64,000 nt of DNA from Maratus speciosus (taxonomy: Eukaryota; Arthropoda; Arachnida; Araneae; Salticidae), in NCBI GenBank assembly GCA_963932465.1, contig OZ010786.1:596863038-596927037 (forward strand), read 5' to 3'. A program made the translations under genes and the position numbers. Below, piece after piece: positions 33,840 to 45,403 of this stretch (within the stretch, counting starts at the first letter, position 1; each line of letters opens with the position of its first letter). The notes beneath the pieces are model-generated. The model saw only the letters and a program-made list of their open reading frames with translations. It was not told where the DNA came from and made no database searches.

Positions 33840-34684
33840 TTCACAAAATTTTATCACCTCAAAACAAGGAACCTTCATCAAACTTTTCACCTGCAAACAG
33901 GATCTTTCACAAAACATTCCCACCTTCAAACTGAACTTTTTACAAGTGTAATTATTTAGGAGTAAAATCAGTCTTTCACTTTTAAACATAATGGAAATAT
34001 ATGAATATATTTTTCGCTATTATTTAAAAAAATAGTGAAATTTATCTTTAGTTGTACACGAAAATTTCTTATGAAAAGTTTTCCCCATACCACAGCATTT
34101 CTAAATTAATGTGGCGATATTTTTTACCGAACATGATTCTTGTCGAATGCGTAGTGAATACAAAGTGCCGAATATCAATATTAATATTAAAAAGAAGTGT
34201 AATACAGCCCTCTTACGCTATATATATATCAACTTAAAAATTAGTTAAAATTTGACTACTATACTGTTGAAAAACTCCCTGCAAAAAGAAAAAAGTACAA
34301 CAACAACACGACAACGTGACGATTAGTCCCGCTAATTTTCCGAATGGCGGTTAAAACGTAAACACACGGTCTCAGAGTTGAGTTGGGTACTTCCTTCTCA
34401 TTCTCCCGTGACATGGAGTCAGAAATAGAGCTCTGTAATCAAAAATCAAATGTTCCAACGAAAATTTGAAATAAATAAATTAATACAAATTATACATTTT
34501 TCATTTGTTTTTGAAGAAGTAATTTTTATAAAAACTGGAAGTCACGCCTGATAGAGAATAAGGGCAAATTATGCATGCAATAACCCCACCTATATTTTTC
34601 AGCTTTAATCGTAGACGCCACCTAAATGAGGAGAGGGGGGGGAGGGTCCCTTCCCCTCCATTGATTTTGAAATTTAAGTGACTA

Positions 34685-35626
34685 CAGTGAAACCTCCCTG
34701 TGTGACCACCTCCATTAACCAACCACCTCTCAGAACGACTATTTTTATCATGGAACGAAATTTATTCCTATAGGCTCAATACTAATTTTACCTCATTCAG
34801 AGACCATCCCAGTTGAACTCCCTCCATAAGCGACCAATTTGTTTGAAGAAAATGAAACAAATTCCGTTTTCTCCTGGTCGCTTGAAGAGGGTTTTATTAG
34901 AAAAATAATTCCGGAGAGCGCATTATTCATCAAACTTCTAAACTAAATTTAGATATTTTTTTATTATTATTCCGGTAACTTTTAAGTGTTTAAACCCCTT
35001 TATGCCTTTTTTAGGCAATGAATTTAATTCTGATGAAAAATTAAGAATGACGGTCAATAAACTCCCTTGCCCTATTCTGTCAGGAAACTCTCAAAGAAAT
35101 AGATAATAATAGATACAAATTAATGAAATCTTCATTATTTATTGCCCCCCCCCCCAAAAAAAGCATTTATTTTCTGAAATTCGAAAGGACTTGGTTGGAT
35201 AAGTTATAAAAGATAAAACCGTATTCATTTTTTAAACTTTGTAGTAATTAACTTATGTTTTGATACTTAAATTTTTAAATTTTTTCTTAATGTGAAAGAT
35301 AAATGTTAGTAACATTGTTATCTTTTTTCAACAATTAAAATCTAGATTTAAACATAACCTCCATTAAGAGACCACCTCTCGGAGTGACCAATTTTTATTG
35401 GAGCGGAACGTGGTCGCTTTAAGGAGGTTTTACTGTAATTAGCTTTTGTTTTGATACTTAAATTTTTATATTTTTTCTTAATGTGAAAGATAAATGTTAG
35501 TAACATTGTTATATTTTTTCAACAATTAAAATCTAGATTTAAACATAACCTCCATTAAGAGACCACCTCTCAGAGCGACCAATTTTTATTGGAACGGAAC
35601 GTGGTCGCTTTAGGGAGGTTTTACTG
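34685..35626. mobile_element. Tigger/pogo-like MITE with a tandem duplicated right end
   Basis: The left end is TA then CAGTGAAACCTCCCTGTGTG; the right end (reverse complement) is CAGTAAAACCTCCTTAAAGC, ending at 35435 and followed by TA. The last ~189 bp (35247-35435) is repeated at 35437-35626 with a few substitutions, including the text ACATAACCTCCATTAAGAGA. Internal copies of ACCTCC-TTAA-(C/G)ACCA text lie near both ends. No coding. Confidence 0.6.
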
Positions 35627-35791
35627 GACATCATTTTTTTATGTTTTCAAAAACAATATAAAATTTATTATTAACGAGTAACTAAATTAAAAGAGCCTCT
35701 TTTATTTTAGCAAATATATGTAGATAGTGTAATATAGTAGATGTAATATAGATTGTATGTGCAAAATTCTTAGTTCCTCTTTTTTAAAGAG

Positions 35792-36024
35792 CTGTTGTTG
35801 GTGTGTTTTATGACGGTCAATTATCTACACTTTGGATATGGGCCCAAAGGGGAGGGGAGGGGGTGCTCTGGCGTCTTTCTAAGGAGAAAGCAAGGAAATC
35901 CAAGGTTCGAAGAAAACCACGGAAAACTTCGAACGATTAGGCCGACGGGCGTGATTGGAATCGAAACCAGCACCTCTCGTCTACTAGCTTTGAGAGCAGA
36001 ACCTCTCGGCCACTGGTGGGGCGG
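35792..36024 (-). mobile_element. tRNA-derived SINE (Leu/Ser-type head), minus strand
   Basis: In reverse complement the element starts near GTGGCCGAGAGGTTCTGC (an A-box-like start of a class II tRNA). Then comes a long variable arm and GGTTTCGATTCCAATC (B box, one base off GGTTCGANTCC). The body contains AGTTTTCCGTGGTTTTCTTC, typical of arthropod SINEs. TTTTAAAGAG occurs on both sides (35782-35791, 36025-36034) as a likely 10-bp duplication. RNA polymerase III would read it from the internal boxes. Confidence 0.6.
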
Positions 36025-36239
36025 TTTTAAAGAGGAACTATGACTGTCGCGCTTGGATGAAAGAGCGGCATGGTGGGAGGGGTGAGTGCCATTGTTCCTT
36101 CTGTATTTTGAAATTTAATTAACTAAAATTTCTTTTTTTTTTGACAGATTTAGAAAAACGCAGTAAAATTTATTCTTTTAGGAAAACTTAAAATGAAAAA
36201 CTAAATAAGACATTTACAGAAAGGGGGTGGGGGAAATTG

Positions 36240-36715
36240 GGGCCCCATTATCCATCGTTAGATACTAAAATTTAACTAAAATATATTTTTGTGCGTGTTT
36301 GAATACGATTTTAAATATTAATGAAAGGGGTTTTGAAATAATTTGGAGATTTTTTTTAGGGGACAATTTTTGTTGATTGAAATTTTTGTATGCGTTAGAG
36401 TTTGAGGGAATATTTTTACTAGTGGTAATTTAAGAGAAATTTATGAAAAATTTTAGAATAAAAAGGAGACTTTGAAATAATTTCGTGATTATTATTTTAT
36501 TTATAGAGGGGGATATTCTGAGACTGAAATTTTTGAGCGTGTTAGAGTTGAGGTGATATTGTTCCTGGTTATAATTTTAGAAAAAATTGTGACAAATTTA
36601 AGGTCAAAAAGGGCTTCGAAATAACTTTGTGATTTGTTTTTCTTTTTAGGGGGAATTTTCTGAGATTAAAAGTTTTGAGCGTGTTAGAGGTAATGTTACT
36701 TGTAATAATTTCAGA
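36240..36715 (+). repeat. ~145-bp tandem repeat, three units
   Basis: Units share TTTGAAATAATTT(G/C)G(A/T)GATT, TTTTTAGGGG-A(A/T)TTT, then GAGCGTGTTAGAG. Identity between units is moderate. Non-coding. Confidence 0.6.
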
Positions 36716-37249
36716 AGTTAAAATTTTTTTATTGTACGGATGGAAGACTTGTCATTGACTTAATGATTGGACTTAATGATTTCCGTGTATTATCTAAAAT
36801 ATTAATTTAGAAATTTATTAAAATTATTAATGAGGAAACACAGGCATATCAAAATCTTAGATACCATAATGTGCAATAATAAAACTTTCAAGTAAAACCT
36901 TCATATTACCTGCATGAGAAACAGTTTTCATTTTCCCTGAAAATATCTCAAGCGATTTCACGAAAATTTTCTAAGTCATTGAAGATAATTTGGAGGTGAT
37001 AACTTACAGAAATAAACCTGTATGAAATCTTTTAAAAAGCGGTATACTTCTCTTAAGAGAACCTTTAGTTTTCATTTTCCTTAAAGATACCCGCTGAAAC
37101 CTTCAAAATGGCTGCAACATCTCAAAAATTTTAAAGGTTTGTGTCTGATTTTTTTACCTGGGCTACGATTCAGTTTTTGTTTACTTGTGTTTGTTATGTG
37201 GTTTTTTTAGACATTTTTTGGTGCCTTCGTAATTATATAAATACGTAGC

Positions 37250-37400
37250 ATCTATAGTCGTCGTTCAGTCCGTCTGTCTGTCAGTTTGTATGCATGTAAC
37301 AGCGCAAAAACTACCCAACCGAATCGTTTGAAATTTAAAATATATAAATGTCGAATAATTTTGTCAAGAATTTCAAATTTTATGAAAATCGGATATATAG
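37250..37400 (+). repeat. GTCTGTCTG-type dispersed repeat
   Basis: TCCGTCTGTCTGTCAGTTTG followed by ACTACCCAACCGAATCGTTT and AAATTTTATGAAAATCGG. It resembles the sequence at 62770-62880 (CGTCTGTCTG ... CACGGATTTTCACCAAACTT). This head is widespread next to arthropod mobile elements; I cannot assign the family. Confidence 0.4.
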
Positions 37401-37779
37401 TTTAATGACAGGGACAGTCAAATTTTTTTCGTTACATTACAGCCAATGCGAAAAAATTATTTCAAGTGCATTTTAATGATGTTACAGCATTTCGAACAGA
37501 ATGAAATGGATATGCACTTATGAAGTGCACTAAAATATACATGGAGTACAATATGCAGTGCAAAAAATATTGATAAAACTAGTTATAGTACGAACGCACC
37601 TCATTTGCCATGTTTGACGTGCGATTTCCAACTTGTTTTCATATGATTACATTACATAAAAAATGTTACATCCCGAATTAAAATACATTTTGCCAATATT
37701 TTTGCTTTAGGTGTATTTTTCATTTTATGCATGTGTATTTTATTATAAACATTTTATGAATTTGAGTAGATTTCTATTT

Positions 37780-38086
37780 AACGAATCTTCTTCATAACGA
37801 AGTGTATGAGCGTAACGATGTGACTTCGTTAATCCTCTCGCTGCGCAGCTCGAGATATGCTCGGGCATGCATTTTTCCGTCTAATTAATACTATTTGGTT
37901 ATTCCACCAGTTATATTTTTTATCGAAAACTTTATCTGCGAAAACTTCGTATTAATCAGGACATTTTCCCCGATTACGATAGTCAAAAATTTCTAGAACC
38001 GGTGATAAAATATTAAACATTCTGTAAAAGACGCTCATCGCGAAGAATTACTTACGCAGCGAGAGGGTTAAATTGCAGTTTCACTG
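37780..38086 (-). mobile_element. Tigger-like end with a nested TTAA MITE
   Basis: Read in reverse complement from 38086, TA-CAGTGAAACTGCAATTTAA continues at 37829 as TTAACGAAGTCACATCGTTA and further (A)CGAAG/AACGAA text. The TTAA belongs to both halves, so precise removal of the MITE restores one continuous Tigger-type end. Confidence 0.55.
37833..38067. mobile_element. TTAA MITE (235 bp)
   Basis: Flanked by TTAA (37829-37832, 38068-38071). Ends TCCTCTCGCTGCGCAG and CCCTCTCGCTGCGTAAG are inverted repeats. A weak dyad CTCGAGATATGCTCGGG lies ~18 bp from the left end. Confidence 0.72.
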
Positions 38087-38202
38087 TAACAATTAATCTT
38101 TCTGGCGAGAGGTCGGAATATTTGAATAAAACCCCCGCCAAATTTGGCATTACTGGCAACGACGCATATATACACTTTCACAAGTTGCAATCCTACATTT
38201 AA

Positions 38203-38430
38203 CATTTTCATGCCGGCGCGGTGGATCACGCTCGACTGTCTCAGAGTTGTCAAGTCTCCGGCTTTTGCACACCACTATTATTTTAGAGAAAATGTTGTTC
38301 CTTTAAATCGCCCAATTGTTCTAATTAAATAAAACAACATTTTCTGTATTAAAATACTGGTATCCAAAAAGCCGGAGACTTGGCAGCTCCGAGACAGTCG
38401 AGTGTGACCCTTCGAGCCGGCGTGAACGTG
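38203..38430. mobile_element. TTAA MITE (228 bp) with ~100-bp inverted repeats
   Basis: Flanked by TTAA. Long arms share CTCGACTGTCTC, AAGTCTCCGGCTTTT and GAAAATGTTGTT. The ends CATTTTCATGCCGGC and CACGTTCACGCCGGC match. It differs from the other TTAA MITEs by its long arms. Confidence 0.78.
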
Positions 38431-38735
38431 TTAAATACCTCTCCTAGTTAATCGCAGAATTTATGTGATTAAATAAATCAGGAAGTACTATACGTAAATA
38501 GTGGTATTTAGAAAAACAATATGTATACAAAACGCTTTTCCCGAAGCTCTTAACGATTAAAATGTCACATAAATAATTGTAAAACAAATTAATATAATAA
38601 AAGTACTGGACATTTACAGCATGAAAAGTTCAATGTTAACGTGAAAATAAAAAATCGCAAGTTTGCTAAATGATGTATACAAAATGTTGTAAAGTTGAAA
38701 ACTAAACAAACATTAAATTAAAATTCTAGCAATCA

Positions 38736-38768
38736 ACGTTTCTGTCAACATCTATAACCATCTTCAGG
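38736..38768 (-). ncRNA. Hammerhead-like core, degraded
   Basis: In reverse complement: CCTGAAGATGG, a poor stem, then CAGAAACG. It has the CUGANGA and GAAA boxes of a hammerhead in the right order. Stem II pairs badly, so activity is doubtful. Confidence 0.25.
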
Positions 38769-40218
38769 AAAGCGTACATTTGCTTTTAAAGCTTTAAAGA
38801 ACAAAGCCAATCCGTCTTGAAATGGAAAAGTTCATTAGATTTTCGATGAACGTGACTATTTCTGTGGACGTGAGGTATATTTTCTCTATACTATCAAAGA
38901 ATCCATAAAAAAAATAGAACAACAGGTGAATTTGAAATAAGATTTGAAATCACAATTTAAAATAACGATGGTAGGCGCAACTGACATGAAATCATACGAA
39001 TAATACAATTAAAAAATTTTAGATGTTTATATGTAAGTATTTGTGCAGATCGAGAACTTAAACATAAGTTCAATTAAAACGAAAATTTACTAAGAGCAAT
39101 CTGAAATGGATCGAATAATGAAAAATGCTTGCTGTTTCAATGTAAGATAAGTTACTTAAAAATAAGAACCTGAACCTTGTCTGTGATTTTTTTTTCTTAA
39201 AAAAAAAAACAAAAAAAAAGCAGTGTTATTAACGAGGGTACAACACACTCAAATATAAGGATCGGAACAAATTAATTTTATCATTAGCAGCAAAAACAAA
39301 TATAGTACAATTTCAGTTCTTTTTTAAAAATGTGATGATAGTGATATGTACATTTATGAAAAAGCATCGAATACAGATTTGAGAATAGCTTAAAGCCAAA
39401 TTGAATCGTCATTTTCAATAAAACAACGGATATTTGCACAGGCAATCCAGCTTTATAGCTGACAACCTTCTGTTTGTTAAACCCCTTGAAGGGCACTATA
39501 TATAGGGAGCTAGGGGATGTATGGGACAAGGGATATGGATGGGACATTCTCAATATTTCAGGCAATAAACATTTAGTTTAAATTGCTTCCTAACCCCATA
39601 TACCTCTACCACAGTGTGCTTCAGAACTAAAAGTAGGACCACATTGCTGTTTTCATTTTCCTTCAAAGTTGCATTTTCTGAAATCTCTGGTTAAAAGTAA
39701 GTTTTTTTTTTACATTTGAAGATGTGAAATATCTTATACAATATAAAAAATTAAGCTATGTTGTAGTTATTTATTTTAAGGTTCAATATCAATAATTAAA
39801 ATGAATGAATGGTAACCATTGTGAGAAAATAATTTTTGAGGTAAAATGGCTGAGAAGGGATATTATGCATCATGGGGATGAATGGGACATTTCAAATGGG
39901 GATGAAGGGACATTCTCACTCCTCCCTAGAGATGTTGAAAATTTTATTTATTAATTAAATAGTATTATATAGGATGATAAATCAATAATTTACGTCAATT
40001 AATAGTATTAAATAGTATTATATGAGTTGTTATTGTTTAAAATTTCTGAGTGTTACTTATTGCATTGTAATAATTATTAATGGGTTATCAAATAATTGGT
40101 ACTAAAACTTAATCAAAATAGATAAAATTGATAAAAATAGTATATGTGTATTGATCAAATGGGGGAAATTATATTGAATTTTGAAATGTTGCATAAATAA
40201 ATCTCCACCCCTAACATA

Positions 40219-40389
40219 TTGGGTCGTTCGGAAATTCGTGTCCGTTTGGTAAAATCAATTCGTACCGGAAAATTCAATCATTTAATTATTAGACATTGAT
40301 TCCGATATCTAATGTCTAATAATTATCGGGCAGAGTATTCCGGTACGAATTGATTTTCCCAACACGACATGACTTTCCGATCGACACAA
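40219..40389. mobile_element. 171-bp mariner-type MITE
   Basis: Ends TTGGGTCGTTCGGAAATTCG and TTGTGTCGATCGGAAAGTCA (reverse complement) are inverted, flanked by TA. Most of it is one palindrome: AAAATCAATTCGTACCGGAA has an exact inverse on the other side. Nested in the pogo-like element. Confidence 0.75.
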
Positions 40390-40586
40390 TAATTTCCGTT
40401 CTGCATGTTTCTGCGATACATTTAATTAATATTAATTAATAAGTTTTGATTGAAAATTATTAGCTATGCTATATTCAAAAGACATTTTGCACTTTCATTT
40501 CAAATCTAAAATGCCTCATAAGTGGAAAAAAGGAACAGGTTGATATCCGAAGTCCGCATTAAAAGTTAAAACTGCAATAAAAGAAG

Positions 40587-40592
40587 TTATTG

Positions 40593-40626
<34 letters not shown>
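40587..40626. repeat. Poly-A tract
   Basis: About 35 A in a row, an A-rich microsatellite with no nearby element end to explain it. Confidence 0.8.
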
Positions 40627-40627
<1 letters not shown>

Positions 40628-41412
40628 ATATCGTTTTGTGCTGTAAAATTATATATTACAAATATAATTTTCATATAAGGTTATAATTATAAATTTTAAT
40701 TTGGTAAAATTGAATACAGGGAGGAAAATCTTTGTGTCCCATCCATCCCTATTAGTGTCTCATTCATCCCTGCTGTGGGGACGATTGTGACAGGGAGGAA
40801 CGTTTTTTTATTTCATAATATTTTTATGAATAAATCATAATCTAGAATAAATATTGTTCGTATATGGTGGCAAATACCTAATGTATGAAATGTGATATAT
40901 AATATTGATAGTAACTTAAATAAAAAAATATAATAAAATATCTTTGTGAAAATGTCCCATTCACCCCCCACCTCCCCTATATATACCACTTTATTTTAAT
41001 TCACAAATGCCACATTGGCACTAGAATTTAGGAATTAAATTTGGCTCTATGGGAAAAAAAGCTTTTAATTACTTTCATATAAATTTGTTTATAAATACCG
41101 GTGTCATTCAATGATTTTAACATTTTACCAACTGAAGTACTTTGCCCTTGAAAAGGTTAAATAAAGTAAAGTAAACGAAATTTGGAACAGAAATAATATT
41201 TAGTAAAACGTTTCTTGTTTCTGTGTAGTTATTGTTAATCTTTCCTTTTTTAATATATATATATATTGCATTCATATTTCTTAAGCTATCCGACAGAATG
41301 AACTCTATTTAGAATATTAAAATAAAATTTACTGAAATTGCCAAGTATGATGTCGGAATTAGGTTTTTGTTTTGAACATTTCAGAGTTTGTTAAAATTTT
41401 AAAATAAAGACG

Positions 41413-41621
41413 ACCCCTTAGCACCTTCGCGGCAAGAGCCCTTTGCTTAAATTTTATGGCTTTTACATCGCTTTTTCAAAACAGAAAATTTTCTGTAATT
41501 GAATCGCGAAAATGCTGTGATTAAATAAGGTAAACTTTACAATAAAAAATAACTGGTGGGAATTATGAAGGAGTCTGAGCGCCTTAAGGATTACGTATAC
41601 CGGTTGCCGGTCCCCTAGGGG
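41413..41621. mobile_element. Degraded TTAA-type MITE
   Basis: The right end (reverse complement) TTAACCCCTAGGGGACCGG and the left ACCCCTTAGCACC suggest the same class as 59814, but the left TTAA is lost and matching is partial. Confidence 0.35.
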
Positions 41622-41769
41622 TTAAGCTTATTTTCTAATATGAATTGAAAAAAAAGTAATTTCCAGATAAATATTACCATGAAATTTTAATTTTGCCGGT
41701 TAAAAGTTGGAGGAATGGACACTCAAGCTTGTTTTATAACAAAAATCATAAAATGTTTTATAACATTGC

Positions 41770-44100
41770 AATAATAATAACGATGTGTCAATGCTGTTAT
41801 TACTTTTATAAATTTTTGATTCCATTTCAGCTGGTATACTTCAAACAAAAAATGGATATAATATAAACAGAAGTATTTTGAGGTAAAATAAACAAATCCT
41901 TTGAATTCAAGTTTCTAAGATTTTCATATAGTATTCAATTATTTTTTTTAATCGAGATTTTACGGAATATGCACAGAATCTATGTAATTTTCTTTTTTCA
42001 GACTAAACGTGTTTGTGAACAGTTTTGCATATGTTTTCGCAACTCCTGTCACATCCTTAAGAAAATTTAAAATTCTCCTACTTTTTATATTTCTTAAAAA
42101 GCTGCATTGACGCAAATGTTCTTGAAATGTTCTATTTCTGTCCTTTATCAATTTTATTTGTTATGTCATCGAGTTAAAATCATTTATCACCTTTATTTAA
42201 CTGACCTAATTTTACTTTAGATTTCTAACAACTATCAAATTCCCTTGAAAAAAAAATGGATTTCATAAGTAATCTGCAAAAACCAGTAATAAACTTTTAT
42301 TGGAAAACTTCCAGCAGATTCCAAATATTCAAAGTCACTTGATACATTATTACTGTTATACAAAACGTACAAGAGTGTTTTTATTTTTGTTTCTGGAAAA
42401 TAAAGCTATAAATGAGCTATTAATGATTTTATGAAAAAGATTGTACGATATTTCTTTAATTTATTGCTAAAAGCTTGTTTTATAACAAAAATCATTTATA
42501 TTTTATTTCAGTCGTTATTTTTTTTTAATTGAGATGTCACTGGAAAAAATAAATGAATAATTCACCAGTCAAAATAATTAATCCAATAATTGTAACAGTG
42601 TGTCAATGTGGTTATTTCGTTATAAATTTTCGGTTTCATTTCAGCTGAATATAATTGAACAAAAAATGGATATAATAAAAACAGAAGTATTTTTAGGTAA
42701 AATAACAAATCTTGTGAATTCAAGTTTCTAAGGTTTTCATGTAGTAATCAATTATTTTTTATCAAATGTTTTTTTTAATCGAGATTTTACAGAATATGCA
42801 CGGAATCTATGTAATTTTCTTTTTTCAGACTAAACGTGTTTGTGAACAGTTTTGCATATGTTTTCGCAACTCCTGTCACATCCTTAAGAAAATTTCAAAA
42901 TTTTCTTACTTTTTATGTTTCTTAAATAGCGGCATTGACACAAATGTTCGTGAAATGTTCTATTTCTGTCCTTTATCAATTTTATTTGTAATGTCATCAA
43001 GTTAAAGTCATTTATCATCTTTGTTTAACTGACCTAATTTTACTTTAGATTTCTAACAAATATGAAGTTGTCTTGAAAAAAAAAATTGATTTCATAAGTA
43101 ATCTGCAAAAACCAGTAATAAACTTTTATTGGAAAACTTCCAACAGATTTCATATATACAAAGTCACTTTACATGACACATTATTGCTATTATTATGCAA
43201 AAGGCACAAGAGTGTTTTTATTTTTGTTTCTGGGAAATAAAGCTATAAATGAGCTATTAGTGATTTTATGAAAAAGATTGTACGATAATTTTCTTTAAAC
43301 TACTGATAAAAGCTTGTTTTATAACAAAAATCCTTTATATTTTATTTCAGTCGTTATTTTTTTTTAAATTGAGATGTCACTGGAAAAAAAATGAATAATT
43401 CACCAGTCAAAATAATTAATCCAATAATTGTAACAATGTGTCAATGTGGTTATTTCGTTATAAATTTTCGATTTTATTTCCGCTGATTATAATTCAAACA
43501 AAAAAAAAATGGATATAATAAAAACAGAAGTATTTTTAGGTAAAATAAACAAATCCTGTGAATTCAAGTTTCTAAGGTTTTCATGTAGTGATCAATTATT
43601 TTTTATCAATTGTTTTTTTTTAATCCAGATTTTACGGAATATGCACGAAATCTATGTAATTTTCTTTTTTCCGACTAAACGTGTATGTGAACAGTTTTGC
43701 ATGTGTTTTCGCAACTGCTGTCTCATCCTTAAGAAAGTTTCAAAATTCTCCTACTTTTTATGTTTCTTAAATAGCTGCAATGACACAAATGTTCTTGAAA
43801 TGTTCTATTTCTGTCCTTTACCAATTTTATTTGTAATGTCATCGAGTTAAAGTCATTTATCACCTTTGTTTAACTGACCTAATTTTACTTTAGATTTCTA
43901 ACAAATATGAAGTTGTCTTGAAAAAAAAAAATTGATTTCATAAGTAATCTGCAAAAACCAGTAATAAACTTTTATTGGAAAACTTCCAACAGATTTCAAA
44001 TATACAAAGTCACTTTACATGACACATTATTGCTATTATTATGCAAAAGGCACAAGAGTGTTTTTATTTTTGTTTAAGAAAAATAAAGCTATAAATTTAA
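41770..44100. repeat. ~835-bp tandem repeat, almost three units
   Basis: Units at about 41770-42600, 42600-43435 and 43435-44100 are close copies. Shared landmarks are AAAAATGGATATAATA, ATCGAGATTTTACGGAATAT, CTAAACGTGT(T/A)TGTGAACAG, TTCTATTTCTGTCCTTTA and AACCAGTAATAAACTTTTAT. Units 2 and 3 keep plus-strand open frames of ~80-110 codons (42766-43005, 43509-43850) rich in Phe, Cys and Ile. Unit 1 has a frame break at the same place, so coding is not supported. A diverged partial fourth copy is at 46890-47235. Confidence 0.85.
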
Positions 44101-44329
44101 ACGCGTCAAAACCCGTCGCATTCGACGAATGAAAATGTTTAAAAGAATTGACTAAATTTATTAAAAAAAAAAAATAACAAAAATGATTACAAAAATTAAT
44201 GAATATTATATTTGCTAGACTAACTCTTAAAACAAATATTATTTTTCACTAATGTTTAATTTCAGCTTTTCAAATTATTGAATAAGAAGAAACGTGTTTA
44301 GTTAAACTGATGGCATCGAGCTCACAGAC

Positions 44330-44885
44330 TATTCACACTAATTGTATATTAGGAAAAGTAAATTAATGGGGGAGATTAGACTCTCTTTTACATCTTTATA
44401 CTTAACCAATGAGACTCCAAATCTCCTCAGGGAAGAGCCTTATCAGACTAAACCGGTATATCAAATTTGAAGCAAATCAGAGAGAAAAACCCATTTATCT
44501 AAATTAAGGAGGGTATTAGCCCTCCGTTTCCCTTTATAGTTAACCAATGAACCTCCAAATCTAATCAGGGAAGTGCCTTATCAGAATTAACCAGTATACC
44601 AAATTTGAAGCAAGTCCGATAATTCTGCATGAAAAACCCATTTATCGAAGTTAAGGTAGGGGTAGCTATCCCGTACCCCCCCCCCCCCTTTATACTTAAC
44701 CAATGAGCCCCCAAAAGTAGCCAGGGAAGCGCTTTATCAGGATGTGGATGGACCTAGAAATTTTTTGAAGCAAATCAGATATATCTATCAAGAGTTATCG
44801 CGTTACACATATATACAGACGTACATACATACAGAACCGGCGGACACATTAGCTCACAAGCTTTGATAGCCTGTGAGCTGATAAA
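44330..44885. repeat. ~170-bp tandem repeat, three units, ending in a hairpin
   Basis: Units share CTTAACCAATGAGCCTCCAA-like text, CAGGGAAG(A/T)GCCTTATCAG, AAATTTGAAGCAA and AAAACCCATTTATC. The left edge CGAGCTCACAGACTATT is mirrored at the right by GATAGCCTGTGAGCTG. The right side also has AGCTCACA ... TGTGAGCT as a hairpin (44850-44880). A Helitron-like internal repeat is possible. Confidence 0.55.
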
Positions 44886-45150
44886 TAAACTTTATTCCTA
44901 TACGTAATCAGTAACATGCAACAAAAATAATGAAATTCTGAAATTACTGACTGAGGCTTTGATCTTTGCTATGACGTAATAAAAAATCAACAAAAATCGC
45001 GCTACTATTGCAAAATCATAAAATTATTTTTTGCAACGAAATCTAAAAATAACATATTTTTCACCGTCGCAAAATTTACATGCATCATATTCACATTTCA
45101 TATTCATATTCACTATTTTAAAAATATTTTAACCTGCAGTAGATTATTAA

Positions 45151-45360
45151 CCCCTTGAAGGGCGGTGGGATATAATCTATACCACTTAATTTTAATTATC
45201 AAACGCCACTGGGGCACCAGTAATTTGTAGTATATTTTTTCTTTTATAATATACGTGTAGAAATGCATTTACTTATTTCTAGATAAATTTGTTTGTTTAT
45301 CCTGGTGTCATACTATCATTTCAACATTTTAGTAACATAAGAACTTTGCCCCTGAAAGGG
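45151..45360. mobile_element. TTAA MITE (210 bp), CCCCTTGAAGGG family
   Basis: Flanked by TTAA. Left CCCCTTGAAGGGCGG and right (reverse complement) CCCTTTCAGGGGCAAAG. Same family as 39481 and 50779, with a truncated relative at 8545. The dyad GGGATATAATCTATACC (one mismatch) lies about 17 bp from the left end. Confidence 0.75.
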
Positions 45361-45403
45361 TTAATAAATATCTTCCCAAACTTGATGTCAAGGTCGCCAG
45401 TTA

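Larger units (their letters stand above)
27401..37162. mobile_element. Possible 9.8-kb composite bounded by CCCAGGTAAAAAA ends
   Basis: CCCAGGTAAAAAAGTCAG at 27401 and, in reverse complement, CCCAGGTAAAAAAATCAG ending at 37162 form inverted termini. Both continue into AAACCTT and A/T-rich text. At the left, (CCTT)(C/T)AGGTAAAAAACCTG-like phrases recur three times (27478-27640), and similar ACCTT/TTTTCCCT text is near the right end. No clear target duplication and no transposase are seen; the interior is satellite and smaller MITEs. It may be one large non-autonomous element or two unrelated ends. Confidence 0.3.
39505..40977. mobile_element. pogo-like element with ATGGGACATT phrase, TA target
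   Basis: The left end is GGGAGCTAGGGGATGTATGG; the right end (reverse complement) is GGGGAGGTGGGGGGTGAATG. Both flank TA. The phrase GGGATG(A/T)ATGGGACA recurs near 39519, 39538, 39888 and 39903, and inverted at 40740, 40765 and 40955. Length 1473 bp, almost equal to the element at 7790. A short ATG frame at 40510 (MPHKWKKGTG, stop, then LKVKTAIKEVIE in frame) resembles an N-terminal exon of pogo-like transposases, at low confidence. Confidence 0.6.
39481..41156. mobile_element. TTAA MITE interrupted by a pogo-like element
   Basis: The left piece 39481-39504 (ACCCCTTGAAGGGCACTATA) and the right piece 40978-41156 (ACCACTTTATTTTAATTC ... CCGGTGTCATTCAATG ... TTTGCCCTTGAAAAGG) together match the MITE at 45151. 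TTAA lies on both outer sides. The split is at TATATA. Confidence 0.7.

Noticed and set aside
35795..36043. 82-codon open frame with Gly/Arg-rich start
   Set aside because: It lies entirely within the inverse tRNA-derived SINE.
42766..43850. Plus-strand open frames of 79 and 113 codons conserved between tandem units as a candidate small protein
   Set aside because: The units are near-identical duplicates, so conservation is expected without selection; the first unit carries a frame break at the same place, and no domain or signal is recognisable.
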